Shown: positions 10,305 to 23,404 of the stretch, one piece after another | Layout of the letters: every line of letters starts with the position of its first letter | Position numbering within the stretch: position 1 is the first letter of the stretch | Assembly (NCBI RefSeq): GCF_016808095.1 | Contig: NC_068976.1 | Span: 10,201,001-10,265,000, forward strand | Direction of reading: 5' to 3' | Source: Vigna angularis | Taxonomy: Eukaryota; Streptophyta; Magnoliopsida; Fabales; Fabaceae | DNA: 64,000 nucleotides | Notes under the pieces: generated by a model | The model's input: only the letters and a program-made list of their open reading frames with translations | Told to the model about the DNA's origin: nothing | Databases searched by the model: none | Made by a program: the position numbers and the translations under genes

Positions 10305-13300
10305 ATGGCACCAAGACTTCCTCCTCCTCCACCACAGACCAACGAACATGATGCGCCCAACCACACTAGATTGTTGGAATCAGTGATCGAAAGGCTACAA
10401 GAGCAGAATGCTGTTTTGATGCAGCAGAACGCGGCTGCCTTACAAAGTTTAGAGGCCGCCCGTGCAAATTCTGAAGCAACCCAGAGGCAACTGATGGAGA
10501 TTATTGCGACCACTAGGGGTACCCCCGGAGCATCTTCTTCGAATGCTACCCCTCAGACCGAGTGGAGTTTGGAGAATTTCCTACAGCATCGTCCAGCCAA
10601 GTTTGATGGGAAGTGCCTTCCTGACGAGGCAGACCAGTGGCTACGTGACATAGAGCAGATCTACAATGCCAAGAGATGTCCAGATGATAACAGGTTGGCT
10701 TTCACTGAATATTTGCTGACTGGAGAGGCCAGTCATTGGTGGTCAAGCGCGAAGATGTTATTGACGGATGCTCATAGTCCCATTACCTGGGAAGTCTTCA
10801 GGGCTAAGTTTTATGAGGAGTATTTCCCTGACAGCGTTCGTTTCGCCAAGGAAGTACAGTTTCTTCAGTTGGTTCAAGGTAGTATGTCTGTTTCTGAGTA
10901 CACCAACAAGTTCAAGCATCTGGTCCGTTTTAATACTATGGCTACCAATGAAGAATGGCAGTGTCGGAAGTTTGAGAATGGGCTGAGGAGTAATCTGAAA
11001 GTGCTGTTATCTAGCCTATGCATTAGGTCTTTTCCTGCAATGGTTGAGAGGGCCAAGGTATTGGAAAAGAATGTGGCCGAAGCAGAGCAACAGAAGAAGC
11101 AGCAACAAGCAGCTAGGGGGCCGATCATGACCAGACCTAATCTGAATCGGGGCAGAATGTCGTACACTCGTCCAACACCACCATCCAACTCTCAAGCTAT
11201 GGTTGTTGCAGGACAATTTGGACAGCAGGGATTAGTTAGGTGTTTTCAGTGTGGAGGACCACACTACCGATCTTCGTGTCCCCAACTGTTAGGGGTGAAG
11301 TTGTGCACTCGTTGTGGGAAGAACGGACATCTGGAGCGCGACTGTAATATGGGCGGACGAGCAGCTATGAGGCCACCAATTGCTGGGAGAACGCAACAAG
11401 GAAGGGGTGGACGAGCACAAGCTGTGGGAAGAGTCTATGCAATAACAGGCGCTGAAGCTGCCAGTTCAGGTACGCTCGTCACCGGTACTTGCTTATTACA
11501 TGGAATGCCTGTTTGTGTGTTGTATGATTCGGGGGCAACACACTCCTTCATTTCGAAGGCGTGCGTTGAGAAATTGGGATTAGCCGAACGCGAGATGCAG
11601 TTCAACTTGGTAGTGTCAACCCCAGCGGCTGGTGAGGTTAGGACGTCTACAGTATGCGTTAAATGCCCTATAGAGGTTGAGGGGCGTAGTTATAAAGTGA
11701 ATCTCATCTGTTTACCCTTAAAAGATTTAGAAGTGATCTTAGGAATGGATTGGTTGGCAACCAATCACATCCTCATTGACTGTGGTGCAAAGGAACTGGT
11801 GTTTCCGGATGAAGAAGAAGTGGAGTTATCTGTTACACTTGGTCAGCTAAGGGAAGACATTGTGGATGGCGCCAGTTGCTTCTTGATCATGACGCATTTG
11901 GACGAACGATTTGAAGGTTTGAATCAGGAGCGATCGTCCAGTAAGCTGAGTGGAGGACGATCAGTCGTGGACGAATTCCCTGATGTATTTCCTGATGAAG
12001 TGCCTGGACTACCTCCCCCGCGCGAGGTGGAATTTACTATCGACTTAGTGTCGAATGCTGGACCCATCTCTATTGCACCTTATCGAATGTCACCAGCAGA
12101 GTTAGTGGAACTCAAGGAACAGATTGAAGAGTTGATGGATAAGAAGTTTATCAGACCAAGCGCATCACCTTGGGGAGCGCCTGTACTCTTAGTGAAAAAG
12201 AAGGATGGCAGTTCTCGTCTTTGCATTGATTACAGGCAGTTGAACAAACTGACTATCAAGAACAAGTATCCGTTACCTCGAATTGACGACCTACTGGATC
12301 AACTACATGGCGCGACCATATTTTCGAAGATTAATTTACGGTCGGGATACCATCAGATTCGTGTGAAGGAAGAAGACATCCAGAAGACTGCTTTCAGGTC
12401 TCGTTATGGACACTACGAGTATGTAGTAATGCCGTTCGGTGTGACGAACGCCCCGGCAATATTTATGGACTACATGAATCGTATCTTCCGGCCATATCTA
12501 GATAAGTTCGTGGTCGTCTTCATCGATGACATTCTGGTTTACTCCAAGAGTTATGAAGAGCACGAGAATCACTTGAGGATCGTTCTAGGCATACTAAGAG
12601 AAAAGGAGTTATACGCCAAGTTCTCTAAATGTGAATTTTTAATGAAGGAAGTGCAATTCTTAGGGCACGTAGTTTCAGCTGGAGGAATCTCAGTAGATCC
12701 GGCCAAAGTACAAGCAGTACTGGAATGGGAGAGTCCACGTTCGGTTACTGAAGTTCGCAGCTTTGTGGGACTCGCGGGCTACTATAGACGGTTCATTGAA
12801 GGATTCTCCAGGATAGTAGCTCCGCTGACTCAGCTGACCAGAAAGGATCAACCGTTTGCTTGGACCGATCGGTGTGAAGCTGGTTTTCAAGCATTGAAAG
12901 AGAAGTTAACAAGCGCCCCAGTATTGGTCATTCCTGACACGGCCAAACCGTTCGAGGTGTACTATGACGCTTCTCATCAGGGTTTGGGTTGTGTGCTCAT
13001 GCAAGAGAGGCGGGCGGTAGCGTACGCTTCTCGACAATTGAAAGTTCACGAGAAGAATTACCCAACACACGACTTGGAATTAGCAGCGGTCGTCTTTGCA
13101 TTGAAGATTTGGAGACACTACTTGTATGGATCAACTTTCCAAGTGTTCAGTGATCACAAGAGTCTCAAGTATTTATTTGATCAAAAGGAACTGAATATGA
13201 GACAGAGGCGTTGGCTGGAGTTCTTGAAGGACTACGATTTTGAACTACTCTATGATCCGGGAAAAGCAAACGTTGTAGCAGACGCTTTAAGCAGAAAGGT

Positions 13301-14858
13301 AGTTCACGTCTCCTCCATGATGGTCCGAGAGTTGAGTTTGGTAGAAAGTTTTAGAGACCTAAGGTTACAGTTCGATTTGGAACCAAATGTCATTAGATGC
13401 TGTAATCTTAGAATCTCCAGTGACGTATTCGATCGGATCAGAATGAAGCAGCGAGAGGATGAAGAGTTGGTAAAGATCTTAAGCGCGCTTGGTACGGATC
13501 AGACCAGATTTTTCAACACTGGAACGGACGACCTATTACGCTACATGGGAAGGACATGTGTTCCTAATGATGGCGATCTGAAGAGAATTATCCTTGAGGA
13601 AGGACATCACAGTCGTCTTAGCATACACCCTGGTATGACTAAGATGTATCAAGACCTCAGAAAATCGTTCTGGTGGCCAGGAATGAAGAGTGATGTTGCT
13701 CGTTTTGTGGCATCATGTTTAACATGTCAACGAGCCAAGGCTGAACATCAAAGACCAGGCGGTCTACTTCAGCAGTTAGAGATTCCAGAATGGAAGTGGG
13801 ACAACATATCTATGGATTTCGTGACTCATTTACCACGCACGGTCAGAAATCACGATTCCATATGGGTAATAGTGGATCGACTGACGAAGAGTGCTCACTT
13901 CCTACCAGTCAATCTGAAGATGTCTATGACGAACCTTGCTAAGCTTTACATCAATGAAATTGTTCGTCTACATGGAGTTCCATCCAGCATCGTTTCAGAC
14001 CGAGACACAAGGTTTACTTCTCGGTTTTGGCAATCGTTACAAAGCGAGCTCGGTAGCAAACTTCATATGAGTTCGACTTATCACCCTCAGACGGACGGTC
14101 AGTCCGAGAGAACGATCCAGACGCTCGAGGACTTATTGAGGACGTGCGTATTAGATCATATGGGCGTTTGGGATGAAGTATTGCCTTTAGTAGAATTCAC
14201 CTACAACAACAGCTTCCAAGCCAGCATAGGAATGGCTCCCTTTGAAGCTCTGTATGGGAGAAAGTGTCGAACGCCATTGTGTTGGTTTCAGGAAGGAGAA
14301 AAGGTCTTAACTGGACCAGAACTCATTCAGCAGACGACTGAGAAGGTGAAATTGATCCAAGAAAGGCTGAAGGCATCTCGGAGCAGACAGAAGTCATACG
14401 CTGACAAAAGAAGAAGGCCATTGGAGTTTGATGCTGGAGATCACGTCTTTCTTAGACTGCATCCGACTACGGGAGTGGGGAGAGCCATTCGACCCAAGAA
14501 ATTGTCTCCCAAGTTTATCGGACCTTATCAGATCTTGAGGAAGATCGGACTAGTCGCGTACGAGTTATCTTTACCACCCCAGTTATCCAACTTGCATCCA
14601 GTCTTCCACGTTTCTCAACTCCGGAAGTACGTATCCGACCCTTCTCACATACTAGAGTTGGAAAATATTCGTCTTCGTCAAGACCGTACACTGGAAATGC
14701 AACCCGTTAGAGTTGAAGATAGCAACACCAGGTACTACAAGAGGAAAGTAGTCCGACTGGTGAAAGTCGTCTGGGACGAGAAGACGGGCGACTCTACATG
14801 GGAAGTGGAAGATGCTATGAAGGATTTGTATCCCCATCTGTTTGAGAGTACGTCTTAA
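10305..14858 (+). CDS. Tekay-like gypsy gag-pol polyprotein, 1517 aa; RT active site altered
   Basis: Full-length single frame. Domains in order: coiled-coil-like N-terminus, retrotransposon gag (about residues 95-200), two zinc knuckles [13 protein letters not shown] and [14 protein letters not shown] (about 310-350), protease with Y-D-S-G-A-T-H-S-F (about 408), reverse transcriptase (about 600-780) with F-I-D-D-I-L at about 739-744, RNase H beginning Y-Y-D-A-S (about 885), integrase HHCC zinc finger (about 1100-1145), integrase core with D in SMDFVTH, D in VSDRDTRF and E in GQSERTIQ, and a C-terminal [11 protein letters not shown] / [10 protein letters not shown] module as in chromoviruses. 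One key change: RT motif A reads [12 protein letters not shown] where the family has FSKIDLRSGYHQ, so the first catalytic Asp is Asn at residue 677 (AAT at 12333-12335). The protein is otherwise intact but RT is probably inactive. Confidence 0.9.
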   Translation: MAPRLPPPPPQTNEHDAPNHTRLLESVIERLQEQNAVLMQQNAAALQSLEAARANSEATQRQLMEIIATTRGTPGASSSNATPQTEWSLENFLQHRPAKFDGKCLPDEADQWLRDIEQIYNAKRCPDDNRLAFTEYLLTGEASHWWSSAKMLLTDAHSPITWEVFRAKFYEEYFPDSVRFAKEVQFLQLVQGSMSVSEYTNKFKHLVRFNTMATNEEWQCRKFENGLRSNLKVLLSSLCIRSFPAMVERAKVLEKNVAEAEQQKKQQQAARGPIMTRPNLNRGRMSYTRPTPPSNSQAMVVAGQFGQQGLVRCFQCGGPHYRSSCPQLLGVKLCTRCGKNGHLERDCNMGGRAAMRPPIAGRTQQGRGGRAQAVGRVYAITGAEAASSGTLVTGTCLLHGMPVCVLYDSGATHSFISKACVEKLGLAEREMQFNLVVSTPAAGEVRTSTVCVKCPIEVEGRSYKVNLICLPLKDLEVILGMDWLATNHILIDCGAKELVFPDEEEVELSVTLGQLREDIVDGASCFLIMTHLDERFEGLNQERSSSKLSGGRSVVDEFPDVFPDEVPGLPPPREVEFTIDLVSNAGPISIAPYRMSPAELVELKEQIEELMDKKFIRPSASPWGAPVLLVKKKDGSSRLCIDYRQLNKLTIKNKYPLPRIDDLLDQLHGATIFSKINLRSGYHQIRVKEEDIQKTAFRSRYGHYEYVVMPFGVTNAPAIFMDYMNRIFRPYLDKFVVVFIDDILVYSKSYEEHENHLRIVLGILREKELYAKFSKCEFLMKEVQFLGHVVSAGGISVDPAKVQAVLEWESPRSVTEVRSFVGLAGYYRRFIEGFSRIVAPLTQLTRKDQPFAWTDRCEAGFQALKEKLTSAPVLVIPDTAKPFEVYYDASHQGLGCVLMQERRAVAYASRQLKVHEKNYPTHDLELAAVVFALKIWRHYLYGSTFQVFSDHKSLKYLFDQKELNMRQRRWLEFLKDYDFELLYDPGKANVVADALSRKVVHVSSMMVRELSLVESFRDLRLQFDLEPNVIRCCNLRISSDVFDRIRMKQREDEELVKILSALGTDQTRFFNTGTDDLLRYMGRTCVPNDGDLKRIILEEGHHSRLSIHPGMTKMYQDLRKSFWWPGMKSDVARFVASCLTCQRAKAEHQRPGGLLQQLEIPEWKWDNISMDFVTHLPRTVRNHDSIWVIVDRLTKSAHFLPVNLKMSMTNLAKLYINEIVRLHGVPSSIVSDRDTRFTSRFWQSLQSELGSKLHMSSTYHPQTDGQSERTIQTLEDLLRTCVLDHMGVWDEVLPLVEFTYNNSFQASIGMAPFEALYGRKCRTPLCWFQEGEKVLTGPELIQQTTEKVKLIQERLKASRSRQKSYADKRRRPLEFDAGDHVFLRLHPTTGVGRAIRPKKLSPKFIGPYQILRKIGLVAYELSLPPQLSNLHPVFHVSQLRKYVSDPSHILELENIRLRQDRTLEMQPVRVEDSNTRYYKRKVVRLVKVVWDEKTGDSTWEVEDAMKDLYPHLFESTS

Positions 14859-15713
14859 TTTTCGAGGACGAAAATTTTTGTAGTTGGGGGGAATGTCAGA
14901 ACCTTAAAAAAAAAAAAAAAAAAACGTACGCTGGTGGAGTCCAGGTGGCAGCCGCTGAACGAGCCACCTCAGCGACGCACATGGACGACAGAGCGTCCGA
15001 CATCCACTAACGAGCGCCGGCTGTTGCACATGGAGCTGAGTCAGGAACCGGAAGTGGAAACCACGTGGCGACCGCTGAATGGACGTCCAGCGTGGACTGT
15101 CGGGAATCAGGACTGCAGAACGTGCGTCCAGCCTGGCAAAGTGGGACGTGCGCTTGCAAGTGGGACGTGCGCTGACGAGTGCGGACGAACGCTGGTGAGG
15201 TGGAAAGCAGATCTGAGAATTCTGAAATATGCTCCACACTCCACACGTTCCACCGTTTTTCATTTCTGGAAATTTTTCTCCTCCTTCTCTCTTCATTTCT
15301 CTGCACCTTCTCTCTAAGACACACCACCGTTTCATCCCCTCCAAGTCTGGATTCCGGCAGTGTAGAAGGACGCACGACATCCAGGGCTTCCAGAGAAGAA
15401 CGTTCGGCTAGTGAAACTGGTAAGTCCTTCCTTCCTCTCTGACGTTCGTTTCCAGTGCATGCAAACCCAATTCTCAGTGGTGCGTTCGTCACTTTTCTTA
15501 AAGTGGAGTAGTTTTGATTTTTAGTGTTGGGGTTCGTTCTTGTAGTTGGAATAACGAGCGTTAATAGTAGGAGAAACCTGTGGTTGAAGAATTGTGTCTC
15601 TACGTCTGATACGCGGGGCCCAAGGCCAATTAGTTTAGTATAGTATTTTTACTTTCATTAAAAACATGTGTAAAAGGTGTTAGGCATGTGCTAGATAGGA
15701 GGGACTTTTAGTC

Positions 15714-15722
15714 CTATATATA
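15714..15722 (+). promoter_or_regulatory. Possible TATA box of the Tekay-like LTR promoter
   Basis: CTATATATA about 820 bp into the LTR, followed about 30-60 bases later by non-coding transcribed-like sequence. Position and sequence fit an LTR TATA box; no other support. Confidence 0.4.
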
Positions 15723-16989
15723 GACATGCCACCACCTCTTGTAAGGTACTTTTGAGCATAATGAATTGTTATTCTGTTGAGAGCACTCCAGAACAATTCT
15801 ACCTTGAAAGTCAAAGCTAGAGAATCCCAAAGGATCTCCTCTAGCCACCTTCCATCTCACACCTTCATTCTCTCATTTTCCACATCAGATTTCTCTTTCT
15901 CCACCTAGCACCACTGTACGCCAATCCATTTCCGCCCCGTGGCTCACATATCACTGCCACACCACAGCTAATTCATTTCAGCGTCACTCTTCCTTTCATC
16001 ACACGCCTAGGGTTGCTGAGCATTCTCTCTCGAGCTCCTCGTGTTCAACTTCCTCATCATCACAGATCCGGTTTGTTTTCCCAACCACTGCCTCTTCCCT
16101 CCCAAGTAACCACTGCTTCCACCGTCTTCTCCCAAACCACCGATTGTTTTTCCGTTTTGCCCTCTTTGACCGATCAAAACCTCAATTTCTTTCCTTCCAT
16201 CGATTCAATCAGTGAAACCTCTCGTTTCACCGGTCAAATAACTATTTCCTCCGATTATATCAAACTTCCATCGACTAAATCCTCTTGTACCGCGAACCCT
16301 AGCCTTTTCACCGGTCAAGACACCCAAACCTAGGGTTTAATTCTTCCGCTGCGTCTCTTGTCAGTTCCTCAACTCGATCTGCGCCAGATCGACGGTTCTT
16401 CGCCGGAGTAGACCGTATCAACGTCTGTGAACGTTCGTTCACTTCCAGGTAAGGGAAGCTTATTTAATTTAACTGGTTTTTTTTTTGTATGTGTGTGAAC
16501 GTTCGTTATTTGATTGTGTGAATATAATGCATGATATTGGATTTTCTGAATGTATGAACGTTCGTTATTATTGGTGAAATGAAACGTATGAAAATTGCAT
16601 GATATTAGTCGTATGAAATCTGAGATTTTGGGGTGATTAGAACGAACGTAATTATGCAATTATGATGAGAAGTGAACTGAAAATGTAAATGAACTCCCCA
16701 TGAAATTCACGTTCGTACTGGACGTTCCTTGACCGTTCGGTTTTCCGTAGTAATATGTTTGAAATGTTGATTCGGTCACTTGGGTAAATTTGTGGTTGAG
16801 GACGAGCGTCCTCACTCTAAAATGTTCTATTTGAGCGTTCGGTCAAATACTGTTGAAGCTAATGTTTTTGATAAACTTCTGTCTCTTTGTAATTGTCTGT
16901 GTATATGCAACTGTTTATCTTAACCGTTCGTAAATACTTCTTTAAAAGTATCTTAGTTTATTTTTCAAGTTCTACCAATCTGAGCTATT

Positions 16990-17500
16990 AACGTTCGGTC
17001 TTATACCGAGCGTTCGTCCATATATTAAACTAAACGTTCGTCCTAATCTTATATTGAACGTTCGCCCTAGTCTTATACTGAACGTTCGACCAAATTGGTG
17101 TTCAGTCTTATACTGAACGCTCGTTCTAGTTGGTGCTCGGCCTCACACTGAGCGTCCGTCCAGCGCTCGGTTTTGAATTGAGCGTTCGTCCAGAAGTGCT
17201 CCGAATTGAGCGTTCGTCCAAAATGGTGCTCGGTCTCACACTGAGCGTTCGTCCAATTGGCACTCGGTTTTGAACTGAGCGTTCGTCCAAAAGTGCTCAA
17301 AATTGAGCGTTCGTCCTAATTGTGCTCGGTTTTTTATCTGAGCGTTCGTTCAAATTGGGGTTCGGTATTATACCGAACGTTCGTTCAAAAGGGTGTTTGG
17401 TCCTATACCGAACGTTCGTTCTTAACAGGGGCTCGGTCATAGATTGAGCGCTCGCTCAAAATGGTGCTCGGTCATATATTGAGCGTTATTTCTCTAATTT
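16990..17500 (+). repeat. Degenerate tandem repeat, unit about 40 bp, in the Tekay-like LTR
   Basis: About a dozen units of the form TGCTCGGTCTTATACTGAGCGTTCGTCCA with drifting spacers. Each unit contains a CGGTCTNATACTGAGCG short inverted match and the word GAGCGTTCGTCC. Confidence 0.75.
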
Positions 17501-18979
17501 TGAACGAGCGTCCTTTTAATCCAGTCAGCATGATTCGTCCTCGTTTTCTTGGTGAGGGCAGGACGTTCGGGTTTTGATGGTTAACCTTATAAATAATGAA
17601 AATAATTATACAATGAGGAATAATAAATGGTGGACATTATATGAGATGGAAAGAAAGTTGTGATGTTGAATGAGCGTTCCGGGTTGGGACGACTCCTAAT
17701 TGATAATTTGAGAATTTGTAAAAGTATGACTGTGGGAAGTTAATGATGGCTGTTCGATCCTGATGTTCCGTGAGTGCTCGTTCTCAAGTAGAGGGCGCAC
17801 ATCATGCGTGGGAACGGCAGGAGGTCGTCGTCCTTAGAGGTACTTTGGACGAACGTACTAACCTCGGGTGGCAGCTGATGAGGATGCCAGTTACTACACC
17901 ACCCGGGTGCGTGAACGCTTGTAACTACGCAGATTTCATACAGTCCGGATAGTCAGTCGTGTCGAGTCTTATTTTGTGCATGCGTTATAATGCCTTGATA
18001 TGTGACGAATTATGTAATGAATTGTATGACTGATGCATGAGTTAAATTAAGTAAGCTTACCCTTTCGTTTCCTTGTGTTGTCTATTGTCCTTGTACGTCC
18101 GTCTTGTCATTGCAATGATCATCCGTGTGGATGTGAGCAGAGGGAGACGAGCGTTTGGAAGAGGCGCTGAATGAAGAGAACCGGGTTGATGTCAAAGTGA
18201 AGACCGAGCAGTGAGGCGCTCGGCCAGTTATGTAGCCTGTATTAAAGTGGTCGTTCGACTATCTTGTCTTGTTATTTTATTCTGATAGACCGTTCGATAT
18301 TTGTGCCGTGTAAACCGTTCGGTCAAGTTTCGTGTACGTTTGGCTTTTTCATTTGTAATTCTGAAGACGTGCGGCTTTGCGCGTCTGTTGTGTTATTATT
18401 GTAAGAGTGTACTCAAGGACGTTCGTCCTTGAGCGTTGTTTTGTTTTTAGTTGGAAAACTGTATTGAAATATTATTAAATGTGATTTTCTGATTTTATGG
18501 TTTATGATGTATTTTTGGGATGTCACATATGATATTGTTCTTTAGTTTTGCTTTTATATTGAGCACATGAATAAAAAGAAACGCAATATTTCATATGTAA
18601 AGATACGAGAGAATATTGAAGTTAATTAAAATAGTTTTGCATATAAAATTGAAGGAACAATATAAAGATGTGCATTGCTCTATAATGTTTATATTCTCGT
18701 GAAATATACATGAAAGATGACAAAATATAAATAATATATTTTAACACAAAATTACAATTCTACCCTTCACTTTATGAAATTATTCCATTGTAAGGAAATC
18801 TTTGTTGTGTCTTCTACAAAAATTATTCTTTAGGTACACCTTGTTCATTGTTATTTATAACTAGCAATAATAGTTATAATACTTTGAGTTCTTAGTCTTA
18901 AAGGAAGATTTACGGTTAAAAAAAAGTTTTTGAAATCGTTTAATATGTTTTTGTTTCCAGAAAAATAAAGTTTTTCAAA

Positions 18980-19498
18980 GGTTTAATCCTTTACTACATC
19001 CCTATTTATGTACGAATTTCTCAATTGGGTCCTCGTTTTTTAAAGTGTATCAAAATGGTCCTTAATTTTGAAAATTGATATCAATTGAGTCCTTTCCGTT
19101 AAGTTGGCTGGACGGCGTTAAAAAAATTGATGAGTGGATGCTGAGATGACGAACGAACGCTCGTCCACCAGCGAACGAACGCTCGTCGACCACCGAACGA
19201 ACGGTCGTCCAGTGTGGAACGAACGGTCGTCCAGCAGTAAGAGGTCGACGAGCGTTCGTTCGCTGGTGGACGAGCGTTCGTTCGCTGGTGGACGAGCGTT
19301 CGGTCGCTGGTGGACGAGCGTTCGTTCGTCATCTCAGCATCCACTCATCAATTTTTTTAACGCCGTCCAGCCAACTTAACGAAAAGGACTCAATTGATAT
19401 CAATTTTCAAAATTAAGGACCATTTTGATACACTTTAAAAAACGAGGACCCAATTGAGAAATTCGTACATAAATAGGGATGTAGTAAAGGATTAAACC
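18980..19498. mobile_element. MULE-type foldback MITE, 519 bp, 9-bp target duplication
   Basis: Ends GGTTTAATCCTTTAC and its complement GTAAAGGATTAAACC, with long inverted arms of about 165 bp (18980-19145 and about 19333-19498). It is flanked by TTTTTCAAA at 18971-18979 and 19499-19507. Nine-bp duplications are the mark of Mutator-like elements. The matching site in the right arm near 59630 is single and empty. The middle consists of repeated GAACGAACGCTCGTCCACC words and their complements. It is too short to code for a transposase. Confidence 0.85.
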
Positions 19499-19507
19499 TT
19501 TTTCAAA

Positions 19508-22018
19508 ATACAACGGTATTTTTTAAATTTTTGTACAACTATAAATTTCGATTCTAAAATAATTAAAAATTATATTTGTATATGCTTTGATTTTTTAAAA
19601 ATTTAAGGCTTATAATTTTTTAAATAATTAAAAAAGTGTTATCAGTGACATTTTTGTAAGTATTTAGAAAATTTCAGCTATTAAATCTTTAAATAATCAA
19701 AAGTTTATAGTTGTGTATATATTTACAAAATGTCCATTGATAACATTTTTAAAAATATTTGCACAAATATATGCTTCGGTTCTCTAAAGAACCGGTGTCT
19801 ATTCCTCTATCACGGTTAACATTACATTTTCACAAAAAGTTTTTTCATTTGCATCGCATCAGTTCTCTATTGCAAGAACCATTTTGCTCTCTTCCTCGTC
19901 ACCAAATGCGAACCACATTGTCACTTTCGTCATCACTTCTCCACTTTCTTTCCTTTTCTTTATCGTAGTCAACGCGAAGTTTGTAGTTGTGTTGACACTA
20001 CAAACTTCTCTTTTTTTTCCATTTCGAAAGCGGTTAGATGTTCACTCTTTGGTTTTGCATTTACTTTTTTGTTTCATAATTCGTTTTTCCTAATGCAAAG
20101 ATTTATTTAATCTCTTTTGTTCAATGTGGAGGTGGAAAAGGTATTGGTGACTCTGTTTGTTGATGAGAAGCATGATGGTTTTATGGTAAAAAAATATGTT
20201 AGCATAGAAAGAAATTGAATTTTTTTAAAAGAATATAAGAATAGACTTCAATTCTTATTAAAAATAATAAAAAAATAAAGTAAAAAATAACCTTCATGAA
20301 CCGAAGCCTAAAATTATATATATTTTACCTTGTCTAAATATATTTAATTAAAGAATCGAAGTAAACTATCCAAAAGTTTTATGATTAAGATGAAAGTCAA
20401 TAATTTCTTTTGTACGCATGATGGCTAGTGGTTTGTGCACCACTTTATAATCAATGTTTGATTAATGAATTTTTGTTTATGATAAACCAATACAATCATC
20501 TTACCATCTGATTTATTCTTGTTCATTAGACGACCTTCACTTAAAGGCCTACAATGCTATAAAAAGAAATTATGCTTTATGTAGCCACCTTGAACATTTA
20601 AGCAGAAGACCAGAGATTGTTATAGAACAAATGATTGATGTCTTTGAAATATATTGAAAGAATATTTGAAATTGCATGCATTATTATTTTGGATCCTTTA
20701 TAACTCTCTAACATTTAAAAACTTAAAGGTTAGACAATATTATGTTTTTCCTATACGAAGAAGACTTGAGTTATCATCAACTAAAACATGAGAAAAAAAC
20801 TTGTTATATGTTGGGTACAAAGTCCCACATCGGATAAAATAAGAGATGAACATGTGTTTATATACACATAAGATACCTCCATTGGTAAGAGATCTTTTTG
20901 TGATATTAAAAGCAAATCAGTAAGAGTTTGTATTAAAGTGATATCATGATTTCCTATATTAGCAATTCATATGATCAATCTCCTTAATTTATTTTTTTTT
21001 AAATTTCCGAATGACATCTATAAACTAATAATTATAAAATTATATTTATATACGTTTAACTGTTTAAGAAATAAAGTTAATTATATTTACCGGTGAGCAT
21101 TCCAGCTGTAAATGCATCATTAATATCTTCTAAATTCAATGAAGATTTTTGTTGTTGTTGTTTTTCCCTATGAGTTGAACCCTTTTTGGGATTCTTACCC
21201 TTTTATGCTCCATGATAATTTTATTTGATATTAAGTGGATGAACAGAAACTCTATGGTAATCTAGCTCAGTGCAAGATATGCGGTTAGTACTTTTAAAAC
21301 GATTATATTCATTCATAACATATATTCCATAATGGCTAGTCTTATCAGAAAAGTTTTATCTATTCTTATTCTTCACCATCATTAGTTCAACACAACACGT
21401 TATTGGGTGTGAAAAAAAAATGTTTACTCTCTCTTCTATTGATCATTGACAACTGATAAACATGAAAACCACTTTTGATTAGCTTTGACAATAGATTAAA
21501 GTTTAAAGTTTATAAGAAAACAAGTGGAAAAGGTGAAAGAAACAGAAAATATCACTACTGGTAGTGGTTAATTCCTGATGGTTTTTGCTACTCTCTGAAA
21601 AATATGTTCGAGCATCCAATTTTCAAATATATTCGGAAAGGTGATCGCATTAGCTCAAATTGGAATGTTATATTCCTTTTCTTGTTTTTTTCTTTGATTA
21701 TGAAAGCAAATTCATATTCATGTCGTTGACATTATAATAAATGTTCATCATCCATCTAACAAGAATTCTTGTTATAGATTATTATATATATAGCTGTGAA
21801 AGGATAGAGTTAAATTAAATAGTTTACAAATAAAAGAATAAACCATTTAAATCTCATTCCATGAAAAGTATTATCTGTCCATAATATTATTTTTAATATA
21901 TTCGTTCATTTTTTTTCTCAAGATTTTGTAATGGGAAAATCAATAAAGATGAGAATAATAATTGTTCCTCATAAACTCTTTCAGAATAAGTTTTTCTTTA
22001 TTTTTTTTTATTGGATTG
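19508..22018. other. Non-coding AT-rich flank shared by both arms
   Basis: Homologous, in inverse orientation, to about 56850-59620. Near 19520-19790 it contains degenerate repeats around TTCGGTTCTTTAAAGAACCG-like palindromes, also present at 59340-59580. Frames of 60-80 codons near 19759-20093 have a divergent counterpart at 59050-59379, but the reading is not conserved in a gene-like way and I do not call a gene. Confidence 0.6.
20809..20926 (+). repeat. LTR-like fragment present only in the left arm
   Basis: Begins TGTTGGGTACAAAGTCCCAC, a start seen in many plant LTR/TRIM elements, and ends where homology to the right arm resumes (TTTGTATTAAAGTG). At the same point the right arm carries about 310 different bases (57945-58262). 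It is probably a remnant; no matching end or target duplication was identified. Confidence 0.35.
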
Positions 22019-22385
22019 TGTTATGTAGTAAGGTATTCATTAAAATATCTTAAATATCTTAAACGGTTAAGATATTTATCAAAGCCACTCACCACATTTT
22101 TAGGTAAGGTGGTTATTTTTATTTTGCTTATAAATACATGACAGGATCAAAGTCCAGGTACGTTCTCTTTATGCTCTAGAGATCCTGAATAATATTTCAG
22201 AGCAGTATCATAATCATTCCCTTGAGAGCTTCAGCTTCATAACTCACATCTGACTTGAGCGTTGGAGTATCTTTGCAGGTACCTCCCCCTCCTTTGGCGA
22301 GTATGAAGGACAACAATTGAAGAAATGCAAGCATCCCAGACAGCCAGGAGCAACAGAGACACACAAGAAAATGTACACCGAAACA
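22019..22385 (+). repeat. 5' LTR of the LARD-like element
   Basis: Starts TGTTATGTAGTAAGG and ends CCGAAACA. TATAAATA at 22129-22136 is a plausible TATA box. Nearly identical to 25683-26049, with a handful of substitutions, which implies fairly recent insertion. Confidence 0.9.
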
Positions 22386-22388
22386 TTT

Positions 22389-22406
22389 TGGCGCCCACCG
22401 TGGAGC
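22389..22406 (+). other. Primer-binding site of the LARD-like element
   Basis: TGGCGCCCACCGTGGAGC three bases after the LTR end; this type is found in Tat/Athila-group gypsy elements and their derivatives, which suggests the helper lineage. Confidence 0.7.
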
Positions 22407-23404
22407 CGAGGGCCATCCCAATGAAACCATAAGAGGAGCCTCGGCCTCTACCAAGCATTCTTTCGGATAAAACTACTCCATCAAGATGAAGCTGCCGCGT
22501 CACTCCAGGATTCTCCTCCGTGAGCCATTGGCTCCCCCACGAGCACCTCTACGAAAACGCTGATCCTACGACAGTGGTGGAAACCACCGAACCGATGCAT
22601 CTCAACAGGAACAACCCACACCAGCACCTCCATTGACGCCACTCCTCAGATCCCAAAGCGCGCAATCAAACCAAACCCAAATCTCGAGTTTCACGAGGTC
22701 GTTCATCATTTTCCTCGGAGACCTTCATTCATATCTGCAAAGAGGAAACGGTGCAAATCAGAACTCATTCATTTCCGCCTTCACCACGGAAAGACCATCC
22801 TTACTCCCTCACCCTTTAATCGTCAGCTATTTTTTCCATAACTACTTTGAAATCCCAAATCTGTGAACCCCTCATGCGGGTCTCGTAACAGAAGCCACCA
22901 AACTCATCTTCCATCAGCAATCATGCACCTATGTCGTCATCACCATCTCCATGCCTTCATCGTCGCCACTGCGAAGATCAAATCCACAATTCCAATCAAT
23001 GAAAATCCAATTACAACAGAAATCCCCAAATCCCCAAATTGAGCGCAGGTTCTCATTCTTCGTCTTCAATGGCAACATCTCTTCTGAAAACTGCACCCAA
23101 CGTGTTCCAAAAACAATCCCCAAATCGGGTCCACCCATCAGCCTCCGTCGCGCCACCAGGCACTGCTGTTGCAGGAGCACCGTTAGGTCATCCCTATCAT
23201 CTCCATGATCGCACAATTCGCAAACCGAAAACCCTAAATTCCCAAACTCGGGGACAAGCCATTTCGGCGCCTCCAAGAAAACCGCATTGTCGGACCCATT
23301 CTCCACGTCTTCCGCAAGACTCGCTCCACCCACGCGTCATTCACTTCTGCCTCCACGTCATTCAACCCAAATTCTGTTCCCTAAAATTCAACCATTCGGC
23401 AATT

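Larger units (their letters stand above)
10218..18527 (+). mobile_element. Tekay/Del-like Ty3/gypsy retrotransposon, 5'-truncated
   Basis: Complete gag-pol frame (10305-14858), polypurine tract GTTGGGGGGAA (about 14883-14893) and a 3634-bp LTR starting TGTCAGAACC and ending GGGATGTCACA. No matching 5' LTR or Met-type primer site precedes gag, so the 5' end was lost at a junction near 10217. The sequence after the element (TATGATATTG from 18528) matches the outer end of the right duplication arm (60023-60035), which fixes the 3' boundary. Confidence 0.8.
14894..18527 (+). repeat. 3' LTR of the Tekay-like element, 3634 bp
   Basis: TG...CA ends (TGTCAGAACC / GATGTCACA) directly after the polypurine tract. 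It holds many copies of a GAGCGTTCGTCC-type word. The segment near 18055-18160 (GCTTACC..., GATCATCC, GAGCAG) is paralleled in both solo LTRs at 27036-29511 and 29604-32373, so these belong to related families. Short open frames inside it have no recognisable domains and I do not call them genes. Confidence 0.8.

Noticed and set aside
14904..15492. Open frames of 127-161 codons on both strands
   Set aside because: They lie in the 3' LTR of the Tekay-like element, overlap each other in opposite frames and show no family motif.
17000..17500. Tandem GAGCGTTCGTCC repeats as a centromeric satellite
   Set aside because: They lie inside an LTR with defined ends, are degenerate and too few; treated as LTR-internal repeats.
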